Of a stretch of 64,000 nt of DNA, positions 7,989 through 16,550 are shown piece by piece. The stretch's first letter is position 1; each line of letters opens with the position of its first letter. The translations under genes and the position numbers were made by a program. The notes under the pieces were generated by a model, which worked only from the letters and a program-made list of their open reading frames with translations, searched no databases and had not been told where the DNA came from. Origin of the DNA: JAAYAO01 sp051133435 (GTDB lineage: Bacteria > Actinomycetota > Actinomycetes > Propionibacteriales > Propionibacteriaceae); the NCBI RefSeq assembly GCF_051133435.1, contig NZ_JBPGNY010000001.1:496001-560000 (forward strand). Reading direction: 5' to 3'.

Positions 7989-9359
7989 TCAGCCTCCGCG
8001 ACGCACGTCGATGACCCGCCACTGGCTGAAGTCGTCGATGCCGGCGGTGCCACCCTCACGTCCGAAGCCCGACTGCTTGACCCCACCGAAGGGCAGATCG
8101 ACCTCGAGGGAGTTGTGCTGGTTCACCCACACGGTGCCGGCCTCGATCCGGTGCGCGATCTCGGTGGCCCGCTCCTCACTGCCCCAGACCGAGGCACCGA
8201 GGCCGTACTCCTGGCTGTTCACCACCTCGACCACCCGGTCGACATCGGTGTAGCCGACCACCGGAAAGACGGTGCCGAACTGTTCCTGCGAGACCAGGTC
8301 GAAGGAATCGTCGACGCCGGTGACCAGGGTCGGTTCCAGGAAGTGGCCCGGCAGGTCGGTGCCGCGTCCGCCACCGGCCACGACCGTGGCGCCGCGGCTG
8401 ACCGCGTCGTCGAGGAGTTGCTTGTTGATGTCGAGCTGCGCCTTGTTGTGCAGCGGCCCGACCTTGACCCCCGGTTGCGAGCCGTCGCCTACGGTCAACT
8501 GGCTCATGGCCTTGGCGAAGTGCTCGTTGAACTCGACCACCTTGTCGGCCGGCACGTAGGCGCGCTTGGGGGCGATGCACATCTGGCCGGCGTTGTAGAA
8601 GGCGCTGTGCGCCAGGGCCGAGGCGGTGTAGACCAGATCGGCATCGTCCAGCACGATCGCCGGGTCGTTACCGCCCAACTCCAGGGTCACCGGGGTGAGG
8701 GTTTCGGCGGCCTGCTGCATGATCACCCGACCGACCTTGGTCGAGCCGGTGAACGACACCTTGCGCACCTCGCGGTGGTCGATCAGAGCCTTGCCGACCT
8801 CCGGGCCGCCCTGCACGATGCCGACCACTCCCGGTGGCAGCACCTCGTTCAGCACGTCGATGACCTTCTGCATGCTCAGCGCGACGCTCTCGGCGGGCTT
8901 CATCACCACGGTGTTGCCGGCGGCCAGGGCCGAGGCCACCTTGGCCGCGGCCAAGAAGGCCGGGAAGTTCCACGGCACGATCGCGGCGACCACACCGTAG
9001 GGGTAGCGCTCGACGGTGATCGTCCGGCCGGCGTGGTCGGGTGCCTCGGCGGTGGACTCGAACTCGACCCGGGCGGCATGGGCGAAGGCGTAGGAGGCGA
9101 CCCAGATCTCCCAGCCGGCGTCCTCAACGGTTTTGCCGACCTCGGCCGACAGCACCTTCGCGATCTCCTTCTGCCGCTGCATCAGTTTCACCGAGCAGGC
9201 CCCGAGCAGGCCCTGACGGCGACGTTGGCTGGTGTTGCGCCACTGTTTGCCCGCCTCGGCGGCTTCGCGCACCACTCGGTCGACGTCCTCGGGGCTGCTC
9301 ACGGGGGTGCGGCCGACCTCTTCCAGGGTGGCCGGGTTGATCGAAATCAGCTCGCTCAT
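7989..9359 (-). CDS. Aldehyde dehydrogenase family protein
   Basis: NAD(P)-dependent aldehyde dehydrogenase of 456 residues. The catalytic glutamate lies in LELGGNDPA and the catalytic cysteine in NAGQMCIAPKRAY; the coenzyme-site motifs VPWNFP, KPAE and FTGSTKVG are present. It ends with the WVNQHNSLEVDLPFGGVKQSGFGREGG segment. The start overlaps the stop of the SDR gene by 4 nt (ATGA), so the two proteins are made together: the SDR would oxidise an alcohol and this enzyme the resulting aldehyde. The substrate cannot be told from the sequence; the SDR partner hints at an aromatic alcohol, but this is inference. Confidence 0.9.
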   Translation of the reverse strand: MSELISINPATLEEVGRTPVSSPEDVDRVVREAAEAGKQWRNTSQRRRQGLLGACSVKLMQRQKEIAKVLSAEVGKTVEDAGWEIWVASYAFAHAARVEFESTAEAPDHAGRTITVERYPYGVVAAIVPWNFPAFLAAAKVASALAAGNTVVMKPAESVALSMQKVIDVLNEVLPPGVVGIVQGGPEVGKALIDHREVRKVSFTGSTKVGRVIMQQAAETLTPVTLELGGNDPAIVLDDADLVYTASALAHSAFYNAGQMCIAPKRAYVPADKVVEFNEHFAKAMSQLTVGDGSQPGVKVGPLHNKAQLDINKQLLDDAVSRGATVVAGGGRGTDLPGHFLEPTLVTGVDDSFDLVSQEQFGTVFPVVGYTDVDRVVEVVNSQEYGLGASVWGSEERATEIAHRIEAGTVWVNQHNSLEVDLPFGGVKQSGFGREGGTAGIDDFSQWRVIDVRRGG

Positions 9360-10270
9360 GCCTGCACTCCCGCTTCAGTCTGCGCCGCTTCCACGCCATC
9401 GGTGTTCCCGGGCCCCCGGGCTTCCTTCTCGGCCTTCAGGGCGGCCAATTCCTCGCCCATCGCGGTCGTGGCGGCCATCATGTCGGCCATCGCCGGGGCG
9501 ACATAGGTGTGGTAGACGAAGGGGCTGAACCCGCCGTCGATCGGCAGGTCGATGCCGTTGACCCAGGACGCGGCCGGTGAGGTGAGGAAGTACATGCCCT
9601 CGGCGATCTCGGCCGGCTTGGCGTGTCGGCCGGCCCAGCGGCTGGCTCCGTCGATCATCTCCGCGCCCATCGCCTCGCGGAAGCTCGGCAGCAGCGGGGT
9701 GTCCACCGTGCCCGGGGAGACGGTGTTGGCGCGCACCCCGAGGGCCTTGGCGGCGATGGTGAAGTTACCGGTCCACACGATCACCGCCTCCTTGCTCAGC
9801 CCGTAGGCGGCCGAGTCGATGCCGTCGCGCTCGCCGTAGATGGCCAGTGCTTGGTCCCAGTCCTCCACGGCCAGGGCCTTCTGGTGCAGGTCGAAGTTCA
9901 TCGACCACATGAACCCGGCCTGGGAGGCGGTGGTGACCACCGCGGCGTCCTTGGTGAACTGCGGCAACAGCAATTCGGTGAGGTCGCGCGGAGCCAGCGT
10001 GTTGATCGACAACACCGTGCGCCACGGCATCGTGCCCGCGACGCCGGCGTTGTTGACCAGGACGTCGACGTCCTCGGTGATCTGCTCGGCAACGGCTTCC
10101 ACCCCGGCCCGGGAGGACAGGTCACCGATCACCCAGCGGCTGACCGCAGGATCGTTCGACTCGACACGGTCGACACCGATGATGGTGATGTCCGGCTCCT
10201 CGGCGAAGCGACGGACGGCGGCGGCACCGATGCCCGAAGCGCATCCGGTGATGACGACGGTTCTTGACAT
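9356..10270 (-). CDS. SDR family oxidoreductase, coniferyl-alcohol dehydrogenase-like
   Basis: Short-chain dehydrogenase of 304 residues. It has the Rossmann motif TGCASGIG (8-15), NNAG, and the active-site pair in YGLSKEA. The overall pattern (GVDR near the second strand, DVLVNNAGVAG, a long insertion HQKALAVEDWDQALAIYGERD, NTVSPGTVDTPLLPSF) is like the coniferyl-alcohol dehydrogenase / 3-alpha-hydroxysteroid dehydrogenase branch. The ATG has GGAG eight nt upstream. It is first in a two-gene operon with the aldehyde dehydrogenase. A C-terminal tail (about 270-304) beyond the usual SDR end is charged and probably disordered. Confidence 0.85.
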   Translation of the reverse strand: MSRTVVITGCASGIGAAAVRRFAEEPDITIIGVDRVESNDPAVSRWVIGDLSSRAGVEAVAEQITEDVDVLVNNAGVAGTMPWRTVLSINTLAPRDLTELLLPQFTKDAAVVTTASQAGFMWSMNFDLHQKALAVEDWDQALAIYGERDGIDSAAYGLSKEAVIVWTGNFTIAAKALGVRANTVSPGTVDTPLLPSFREAMGAEMIDGASRWAGRHAKPAEIAEGMYFLTSPAASWVNGIDLPIDGGFSPFVYHTYVAPAMADMMAATTAMGEELAALKAEKEARGPGNTDGVEAAQTEAGVQA

Positions 10271-10297
10271 AAGGGGGCTCCTCGAGCGGTAAACAGC

Positions 10298-10315
10298 GTG
10301 TGCTGTGGATCACAC
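10298..10315. promoter_or_regulatory. Palindromic operator candidate upstream of the SDR-ALDH operon
   Basis: GTGTG and CACAC arms are separated by 8 nt, and a tighter TGTG-GAT-CACA palindrome lies inside. It is 28-45 nt upstream of the SDR start, where a repressor or activator site would be expected. The binding protein is unknown. Confidence 0.3.
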
Positions 10316-10417
10316 TATGGCCCCAACTGTCGAATGAACCCTACTCGTTGGTTACCCCCGGTCCCGCTCAGTGGACACGGTGTCACCGAACCATCGGGCC
10401 CCGCGCTATTCCACGCC

Positions 10418-11719
10418 TCAGTAGGTGCCCTCCTCGAGCATTTCGGTGACCAGGGCGGCAATCGGGGAACGCTCCGAACGGGTCAGCGTGACGTGGGCGA
10501 ACAGCGGGTGACCCTTGAGCCGTTCCACCACCGAGACCACCCCGTCGTGGCGTCCAACCCGCAGGTTGTCGCGCTGGGCGACGTCGTGGGTGAGCACCAC
10601 CCGTGAGTTCTGGCCCAACCGGCTGAGCACGGTCAGCAGCACATTGCGTTCCAGGGACTGCGCCTCGTCGACGATCACGAAGGCGTCGTGCAGCGACCGA
10701 CCGCGAATGTGGGTCAGCGGCAGCACCTCGAGCATCCCGCGGGCCAACACCTCGTCGATCACATGCTTATTGGTCACCGCACCCAGGGTGTCGAACACCG
10801 CTTGGGCCCAGGGCGCCATCTTCTCGTCCTCACCACCGGGCAGGTACCCGAGACCCTGACCACCCACGGCATAGAGGGGACGGAAGACCACGACCTTCTG
10901 GTGCAACTGCCGCTCCAGCACCGCGTCCAACCCGGCACACAGCGCCAGGGCCGATTTACCGGTGCCGGCCCGGCCGCCCAGCGACACGATGCCGACCGAC
11001 TGGTCGGTGAGCAGGTCCAGGGCTACCTTCTGCTCGGCGCTGCGGCCGTGGATCCCGAAGACGTCCTGTTCGTGGCGGATCAACCGCACCTGCTTGTTCG
11101 GTGTCACCCGACCCAGCGCGGAACTGCCACCGCCGAGCAGCACCACCCCGGTGTGACAGGGCAGGTCGCGGGCCTCGTCGACATCGATCTCGTGCTGCTC
11201 GTAGAGCTGACCGATCTGGTCGGCACTCACCTCGAGCTCGGTCATCCCGGTCCAGCCGCTGTCGGAGGTCAACTCGTGGCGGTACTCGTCGGCCTGCAGG
11301 CCCACCGAGGACGCCTTGACCCGCATCGGCAGATCCTTCGACACCAGCACCACATCGTGGCCCTCGGCCCGATAGTTCAGTGCCACCGCGAGGATGCGCG
11401 AGTCGTTGTCGCCGAGCCGGAAACCGGCCGGCAACACCTCGGGGTTGGAGTGGTTCAACTCCACCCGCAGGGTGCCGCCACCCTCGTTGACCGGCACCGG
11501 CCCGTCCAAGCGGCCGTATCTGACCCGGAGGTCGTCGAGATGGCGCAGCGCGGTTCGGGCGAAATATCCCAATTCGGGGTGATGACGTTTGCCTTCGAGT
11601 TCGGTGATCACCACGACCGGCACGATCACATCGTGCTCGTCGAAGCGCCGCAGCGCGTGGGGATCACTGAGCAGAACTGAGGTGTCGAGGACGTAGGTCC
11701 GACGAACACTATCGGGCAC
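10418..11719 (-). CDS. phoH2: PhoH2-type protein: PIN domain fused to PhoH ATPase
   Basis: 433 residues with an N-terminal PIN-like RNase domain (about 5-150: YVLDTSVLLSDPHAL, VVVITELEGKR, the acidic NDSRILAVAL) and a C-terminal PhoH NTPase domain (Walker A GRAGTGKSALAL, Walker B FVIVDEAQSLERNV, and later VLTHD). In mycobacteria PhoH2 is an RNA helicase and RNase that works with a small upstream protein (PhoAT). The GTG at 11719 is chosen because AAGGA lies 7 nt upstream. A structured leader with a 23-codon ORF lies upstream (11776-11898). The 278 nt from 11720 to 11997 hold only that leader and a short tandem repeat. Confidence 0.93.
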   Translation of the reverse strand: MPDSVRRTYVLDTSVLLSDPHALRRFDEHDVIVPVVVITELEGKRHHPELGYFARTALRHLDDLRVRYGRLDGPVPVNEGGGTLRVELNHSNPEVLPAGFRLGDNDSRILAVALNYRAEGHDVVLVSKDLPMRVKASSVGLQADEYRHELTSDSGWTGMTELEVSADQIGQLYEQHEIDVDEARDLPCHTGVVLLGGGSSALGRVTPNKQVRLIRHEQDVFGIHGRSAEQKVALDLLTDQSVGIVSLGGRAGTGKSALALCAGLDAVLERQLHQKVVVFRPLYAVGGQGLGYLPGGEDEKMAPWAQAVFDTLGAVTNKHVIDEVLARGMLEVLPLTHIRGRSLHDAFVIVDEAQSLERNVLLTVLSRLGQNSRVVLTHDVAQRDNLRVGRHDGVVSVVERLKGHPLFAHVTLTRSERSPIAALVTEMLEEGTY

Positions 11720-11775
11720 GGCTTGTCCTTCTCGATGAAGACCGTGCGGCACCTTCGCCCGGCCTCCACCTGTTT

Positions 11776-11847
11776 TCAGGTGATCGGCCAGGGTTGGCGG
11801 CCCGGTGCAGGCCCGCGGGTCCGGCTCAGGTGAGCTGGGCGACGCAT
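11776..11847 (-). CDS. Possible 23-residue leader or antitoxin-like peptide upstream of phoH2
   Basis: An ATG preceded by a perfect AGGAGG seven nt upstream opens a 23-codon frame encoding an Arg- and Pro-rich peptide (MRRPAHLSRTRGPAPGRQPW, then PIT). Its TGA lies within a small hairpin (CACCTG-AAAA-CAGGTG), 57 nt before the phoH2 GTG. The strong ribosome site is the best evidence that it is translated. In mycobacteria an upstream small gene, phoAT, regulates PhoH2, but this peptide is much shorter and I cannot claim homology. It may instead be a regulatory leader peptide. Confidence 0.45.
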   Translation of the reverse strand: MRRPAHLSRTRGPAPGRQPWPIT

Positions 11848-11864
11848 CGTTGTGCCTCCTGGTC

Positions 11865-11898
11865 GGACAGCTTCCCCTCTGTCCGTGTGACCAACGTA
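11865..11898 (-). promoter_or_regulatory. phoH2 promoter -10 box and 5' hairpin
   Basis: TACGTT (11898-11893) fits a -10 box. The predicted transcript would start near 11886 and begin with a stem GGACAG/CTGTCC (11884-11879 with 11870-11865) enclosing the loop AGGGGAAG, flanked by GGTC and GACC that can extend it. The hairpin abuts the AGGAGG of the small ORF. Confidence 0.4.
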
Positions 11899-11956
11899 GC
11901 CCGGCGCGGTCATTTGGCGACGCGACTCGGCCGGTGTCACCCAGGATTCACCTTCT

Positions 11957-11993
11957 GTTCGACAACCCGGCGGTTCGACAACCCGGCGGTTCG
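11957..11993. repeat. Short tandem repeat, 16-bp unit
   Basis: The 16-bp unit GTTCGACAACCCGGCG occurs twice in tandem, followed by GTTCG of a third copy. It lies just after the uppS stop, in non-coding DNA. Confidence 0.85.
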
Positions 11994-11997
11994 CGCC

Positions 11998-12807
11998 TCA
12001 GCGTCCGTAGCGGCGTTCGCGCTGCTCGTAGGCGCGCAGGGCGCGAATGAAATCGACCTTGCGGAAGTCCGGCCACAGCGCCTCACAGAAGTAGAACTCC
12101 GAGTGCGCCGACTGCCACATCAAGAACCCCGACAGGCGTTGCTCCCCCGAGGTGCGGATGATCAGGTCGGGGTCGGGCTGGCCGCGGGTGTAGAGGTGTT
12201 CGCCGATCTCGTCGATCTCCAGGCTCGCGGCGACATCGGCCAGGGTCTCACCGCGCTCGGCCTTCTCGGCGAGCATTTCGCGCACCGCATCGCGCAGTTC
12301 GTGTCGTCCGCCGTAGGCGACCGCGACGTTGACGTGCATCCCGTCGACCTCGGCGGTGCGGTCATCCGCCGCACGCAGGGTCGCGGCCACCTCGTCGGGC
12401 AGTAGATCGAGGTCACCGACCGGCTGCACCCGCCAACGTCCGGTCGCGGCCAGATCGGTGACCATGGTGGCGATCACGTCCAGCAGCGGCATCAGTTCGG
12501 CGTCGGCACTGCGCGACAGGTTGTCGGTGGACAACACCCACAAGGTGACGAAGGGCACCCCGGCCTCGTCGGCCCAATCGACGAATTGCTTCAGCTTGTC
12601 CGCGCCGGCCCGGTACCCCACCACCAACGGTTCCCCGGGCGCATTGGCCCGGGCCCAGCGCCGGTTGCCGTCGGCCAGCACCGCGATGTGTTGCGGTAGC
12701 CGGTCGCGGTCGAGTTCTGCGAGCAGACGGTGCTCGTAGGTGGCATAGAGGAGCCCGGACGGATGGAGGCGATCCAGCCATTCACGGAACTTCTCTGCTC
12801 GTTTCAT
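11998..12807 (-). CDS. uppS: Isoprenyl transferase (cis-prenyl diphosphate synthase, Rv1086-like)
   Basis: Undecaprenyl diphosphate synthase family, 269 residues, which condenses IPP units with Z geometry to make lipid carriers for the cell wall. The catalytic Asp is D47 in IAVLADGNRRWAR; the segments LSTDNLSR, VNVAVAYGGRHEL and IIRTSGEQRLSGFLMWQSAHSEF are family signatures. The N-terminus and the neighbouring hemolysin III gene resemble mycobacterial Rv1086, a short-chain (Z-farnesyl) enzyme, so product length is open. The ATG at 12807 follows a -10 box TACGCT by 7 nt. The conserved start is FREWLDRLHPSGLLY. Confidence 0.9.
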   Translation of the reverse strand: MKRAEKFREWLDRLHPSGLLYATYEHRLLAELDRDRLPQHIAVLADGNRRWARANAPGEPLVVGYRAGADKLKQFVDWADEAGVPFVTLWVLSTDNLSRSADAELMPLLDVIATMVTDLAATGRWRVQPVGDLDLLPDEVAATLRAADDRTAEVDGMHVNVAVAYGGRHELRDAVREMLAEKAERGETLADVAASLEIDEIGEHLYTRGQPDPDLIIRTSGEQRLSGFLMWQSAHSEFYFCEALWPDFRKVDFIRALRAYEQRERRYGR

Positions 12808-12814
12808 GCGGCTA

Positions 12815-12820
12815 AGCGTA
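12815..12820 (-). promoter_or_regulatory. Candidate -10 box of uppS
   Basis: TACGCT on the minus strand with 7 nt to the ATG; leaderless-type promoter. Confidence 0.45.
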
Positions 12821-12901
12821 CGGACATCGCGTACGTCACACTCCACGACCTCCCTTTGGGCTTGCGCGGACGACCGCGAGGCGTAGCATTACCTTCGGTT
12901 G

Positions 12902-12926
12902 CGTAACCTACGTTTCCGTAACTTAC
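12902..12926 (+). promoter_or_regulatory. Direct-repeat operator candidate before the hemolysin III gene
   Basis: CGTAACCTAC (12902-12911) and CGTAACTTAC (12917-12926) differ at one base and are spaced 15 bp start to start, immediately upstream of the AGGAG ribosome site. The layout looks like a regulator binding site overlapping the promoter. Confidence 0.35.
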
Positions 12927-12938
12927 CCCAGGAGCGAG

Positions 12939-13616
12939 ATGCCCGACCTGCTGGACACCCTGCTGCCCGACCAGGCCGCAGCCGCGGTCAAACCGAAGCT
13001 GCGCGGCTGGCTGCACGCCGGCTGGACCCCGCTGGCGATCGTCGCCGGCATCGTGTTGATCTTCGTGGCCGACACCCGCGCCGGGGTGCTCGGGTCGGTG
13101 GTCTTCCTGGCCGCTTCCCTGTTGCTGTTCGGCACCTCGGCGATCTATCACCGGGGCACCTGGTCACCGACGGCGATGGCCGTCCTGCGCCGGATGGACC
13201 ACGCCAACATCTTCGTGTTCATCGCAGCCACCTACACTCCTTTGGCCCTGACCCTGCTGGACGGCACCTCCCGGGTCGTGCTGTTGTCGGTGGTGTGGGG
13301 TGCCGCTCTGCTGGGCCTGTTCTTCCGGATCTTCTGGCTGTCGGCCCCGCGCTGGCTGTACGTGGTGCTCTACATCACGATGGGCTGGGTCGCGGTGTTC
13401 TGGCTACCGACCTTCTGGAACTCCGGCGGCGTGGCGGTGGTGGTGCTGCTGATCGTCGGCGGACTGTTCTACACCCTCGGGGCGGTGGTCTACGGACGCA
13501 AACGTCCCGACCCCGCACCGGCCTGGTTCGGCTATCACGAGATCTTCCACGCCGGCACCATCATCGCCTTCTGCTGCCACTGGACGAGCATTCTGCTGGC
13601 GGTCACCAGCGGCTGA
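12939..13616 (+). CDS. Hemolysin III family (PAQR-type) membrane protein
   Basis: 225-residue protein with seven predicted membrane helices. Family landmarks are GWLHAGWTPLAIV near residue 20, the HxxxTWS segment SAIYHRGTW near 68, RMDHANIFVFIAATYTPLAL near 88, and the C-terminal WFGYHEIFHAGTIIAFCCHW, which together carry the histidines and acidic residues of a zinc site. Members are named for hemolysin III of Bacillus cereus, but the physiological role is unclear; a membrane hydrolase of lipids is one proposal for the PAQR superfamily. The ATG has AGGAG four nt upstream. Confidence 0.92.
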   Translation: MPDLLDTLLPDQAAAAVKPKLRGWLHAGWTPLAIVAGIVLIFVADTRAGVLGSVVFLAASLLLFGTSAIYHRGTWSPTAMAVLRRMDHANIFVFIAATYTPLALTLLDGTSRVVLLSVVWGAALLGLFFRIFWLSAPRWLYVVLYITMGWVAVFWLPTFWNSGGVAVVVLLIVGGLFYTLGAVVYGRKRPDPAPAWFGYHEIFHAGTIIAFCCHWTSILLAVTSG

Positions 13617-13638
13617 GCCCCACCGGGCCCCGGACGAT

Positions 13639-16479
13639 TCACTCCTTGGGCAACCGCTCGGCGAGCACCTCGGCCAGGTGCACCCCGTCGCGTTCGGCCA
13701 GGTCGGCCAACTGGGTGCGGCAGGAGAAGCCGTCGGCGACCACCACCGCATCGGCACCGGCCTTGCGCACCGCGGGCAACAGTTGCTGTTCGGCCACCGC
13801 CACCGAGATGTCGTAGTGGCCCTGTTCCATGCCGAAGTTGCCGGCCAACCCACAGCAACCACCGAGGCGTTGCACCTCGGCCCCCGCCTTGCTCATCAGC
13901 GCCATGTCGGTGCTGTACCCCATCACCGCGTGGTGGTGGCAGTGCGGTTGGGTGACCACCTCGACCCCACTCAGGTCGGGGCTGCGCCAGTCGTCGTCGG
14001 CGATCAACAACTCGGCCAGGGTGCGGGTCGCGGCCGCCACCCGGCGGGCCTGGTCGGTGTCGAGCAGTTCGACCGCATCGTGGCGCAGTGCAGCGGTGCA
14101 GGACGGCTCCAGCCCCACGATCGGCACCCCACGGACGGCGAACTCGTCCAGCGCCTCGACGGTGCGCGACATCAACCGTTTGGCACCGTCCACCTGGCCG
14201 GTGGAGATCCAGGTCAACCCACAGCATTCCTGGCGTTCGGTCAGCACCGGGGCGTAGCCGGCCGCCCGCAGCACCTCGACCGCGGCCCGGGCCACGTGCG
14301 GGGTGAAGGCGTTGGCGAAGGTGTCGACGAACAACACCACCGGCTTGCCCTCCCCCAGCGGGGCGTGCGACTTCCACCAGGAGCGGAAGGTGCGGTTGGC
14401 GAAGGTCGGGATCTTGCGCCGCGGGTCAACCCCGGCCAGCCGCAGGAACAGCGAACTGATCACCGGCAGCTTCAGCACCGCATTGGCCAGCCACGGCACC
14501 TTGGAAGCCAACTTCGCCCACCTCGGCAGCCAGCCCAGCGAATAGTGCGCGATCGGACGCAGCTTGCCCCGGTAGGCCTGATGCAGGGCCTCGGACTTGT
14601 AGGTGGCCATGTCGATGCCGGTCGGGCAATCGGAGGCGCAACCCTTGCACGACAGGCACAGGTCGAGCACCTCGAGCACCTCGGCGGCACCGAAGGAATC
14701 GATCAGCCCTCCGTTGCTGACCTCCTGCAGGATCCGGGCCCGACCCCGGGTGGAGTCCTTCTCCTCCCTGGTGGCCTGGTACGAGGGGCACATCACGGTG
14801 GTGCTGGTCGCGTCGGCGCGGCATTTGCCCACCCCGGTGCAGCGGTGCAGCGCCTGGGCCAGGTCGCCGCCGTCGCGGGTGTACTTGAACCCCAGTTCGC
14901 CGGCGAAGTAGCGACTGTCAGCGACCCGCAGGTCGACATCGGTGGGGGCCGGGTCGACCAGAACGCCCGGGTTCAGCAGGTTGTCGGGGTCGAAGGCCCG
15001 CTTGATGCCACCGAACAGTGCCAGCGCTTCCGGTGAGTACATCTTCGGCAGCAACTCGCTGCGCGCCCGTCCGTCGCCGTGTTCACCCGACATCGATCCG
15101 CCGTAGCCGGCCACCAGGTCGGCGGCCGCCAGCATGAACTCCCGGTACCGGCCCCGTCCGCCGGGACGTTCCAGGTCGAAGTCGAGGCGGATGTGCAGAC
15201 ACCCGTCGCCGAAATGGCCGTAGGGCAGGCCGGTGAGATTGTGCTCGGCGAGCAGGGCGTCGAAGTCGCGCAGATAGTTGCCGAGTTGTTCCGGCGGTAC
15301 CGCGGCGTCCTCCCAACCGGCGTGGGCGGGCAGGTCGCGGGGGCTGCGTCCCGACAGCCCGGCCCCGTCCTGGCGGATCTTCCACAGCGCGGAGGCCTCG
15401 GCCGGGTCGGTGACGATCCGGGACGTCGGCGGGGCGATCTCGGCGACGACCCGTTCGGCCTCGGCCAGGGCCTGCTGATGGGTTTCGCCGGGGATTTCGA
15501 CGAACAGCCACGCGTCCCCTGCGGGCAGTTCGGGTACCGAGTGCGCACCGCGGCGCTCGATCATCACATTGATGATGCGTCGGTCGATGCCCTCGGCCGC
15601 GGTGGCCCCGAGCGGTTTGAGCAGGTGCGCCACGTCGCCCGCGGCGGCGATGTTGTCGAAACCGAGAACCGCGAGCACGGTCTGCGGCGGATCACCGATC
15701 AACCGGACGGTGGCGGAGGTGACGATGCCCAGGGTGCCTTCCGAACCGACCAGCATCCGGGCCAGGTCGAAGCCGTTCTCCGGAGCCAGGTGCTCCAGGG
15801 CGTAGCCGGAGACCTGCCGGGTGAAGCGCCCGAACTCGGTGCGCACGGTGGCGAGGTTGGCCCCGATCAGGTCGCGCACCGCGGTGACCTCGGCGTCGGC
15901 CCCGGTGACGGTGGCGGTGCGCCCGTCCACCCCACTGGTGGCCGTCAGCCAGTGCCCGGTGCCGGTGAGCACCTCCAGGCCGACGATGTTGTCGCTGGTG
16001 CGGCCGAAGGCCAGGGCCCGGTTGCCGCAGGCGTTGTTGCCGATCATGCCGCCGATCGTGCAGCGGCTGAGGCTGGACGGGTCGGGCCCGAACCGCAGGC
16101 CGTGCGGGGCGGCGGCCTTCATCAACGCGGCCTGCACCACCCCGGGCTGCACCACTGCGGTACGGGCCGCCGGGTCGACGCGATCGATGCCGTTCATGTG
16201 CCGGGAGAAATCGAGCACCACCCCGGGGCCGACCGAGTTGCCCGCACAGGAGGTACCCGCCCCGCGGGCGGTGATCGGCACCCCGAGATCACGGCAGGTC
16301 GCCAGCGTGGCGGCCACCTCCGAGGCGTCATGGGGCATCACCACCACCTGCGGCACCACCCGGTACAACGAGGCATCGGTGGAGTACAGGGCCCGGGTCA
16401 TCGTGTCGGCGCGAACGTCCTCGATCCCGGCCTTGGTCAGGGCCGCCGACAGGTCACGATGATCAGACACAGCAGACAT
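13639..16479 (-). CDS. FAD-binding and (Fe-S)-binding D-2-hydroxyacid dehydrogenase
   Basis: A 946-residue fusion of a GlcD-type FAD oxidoreductase and a GlcF-type iron-sulfur protein. The FAD-binding PCMH domain is about 35-270 (PITARGAGTSCAGNSVGPGVVLDFSRHMN; GGMIGNNACGNRALAFGRTSDN); the FAD-oxidase C domain runs to about 530 (PYGHFGDGCLHIRLDF, SGEHGDGRARSE). Next come cysteine clusters (CTGVGKC near 560; CLSCKGCASDCPTG near 625) and two CCG domains (QECCGLTW, GGCCGLAGNFG). Relatives oxidise D-lactate, glycolate or D-2-hydroxyglutarate and pass electrons to the respiratory chain; the exact substrate is open. ATG at 16479 has no strong ribosome site. Confidence 0.9.
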   Translation of the reverse strand: MSAVSDHRDLSAALTKAGIEDVRADTMTRALYSTDASLYRVVPQVVVMPHDASEVAATLATCRDLGVPITARGAGTSCAGNSVGPGVVLDFSRHMNGIDRVDPAARTAVVQPGVVQAALMKAAAPHGLRFGPDPSSLSRCTIGGMIGNNACGNRALAFGRTSDNIVGLEVLTGTGHWLTATSGVDGRTATVTGADAEVTAVRDLIGANLATVRTEFGRFTRQVSGYALEHLAPENGFDLARMLVGSEGTLGIVTSATVRLIGDPPQTVLAVLGFDNIAAAGDVAHLLKPLGATAAEGIDRRIINVMIERRGAHSVPELPAGDAWLFVEIPGETHQQALAEAERVVAEIAPPTSRIVTDPAEASALWKIRQDGAGLSGRSPRDLPAHAGWEDAAVPPEQLGNYLRDFDALLAEHNLTGLPYGHFGDGCLHIRLDFDLERPGGRGRYREFMLAAADLVAGYGGSMSGEHGDGRARSELLPKMYSPEALALFGGIKRAFDPDNLLNPGVLVDPAPTDVDLRVADSRYFAGELGFKYTRDGGDLAQALHRCTGVGKCRADATSTTVMCPSYQATREEKDSTRGRARILQEVSNGGLIDSFGAAEVLEVLDLCLSCKGCASDCPTGIDMATYKSEALHQAYRGKLRPIAHYSLGWLPRWAKLASKVPWLANAVLKLPVISSLFLRLAGVDPRRKIPTFANRTFRSWWKSHAPLGEGKPVVLFVDTFANAFTPHVARAAVEVLRAAGYAPVLTERQECCGLTWISTGQVDGAKRLMSRTVEALDEFAVRGVPIVGLEPSCTAALRHDAVELLDTDQARRVAAATRTLAELLIADDDWRSPDLSGVEVVTQPHCHHHAVMGYSTDMALMSKAGAEVQRLGGCCGLAGNFGMEQGHYDISVAVAEQQLLPAVRKAGADAVVVADGFSCRTQLADLAERDGVHLAEVLAERLPKE

Positions 16480-16537
16480 GGACGTATCGTCCCACGAACC
16501 AGCGGCACAATCGGTGGGCGGATCACCCTTCGGTGGG

Positions 16538-16543
16538 TAGCCT
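16538..16543 (+). promoter_or_regulatory. Candidate -10 box of the MoxR-like ATPase gene
   Basis: TAGCCT, 7 nt before the GTG at 16551. It decides the start choice over the upstream in-frame GTG at 16533, which lies in front of this box. Confidence 0.45.
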
Positions 16544-16550
16544 GGAAAAG

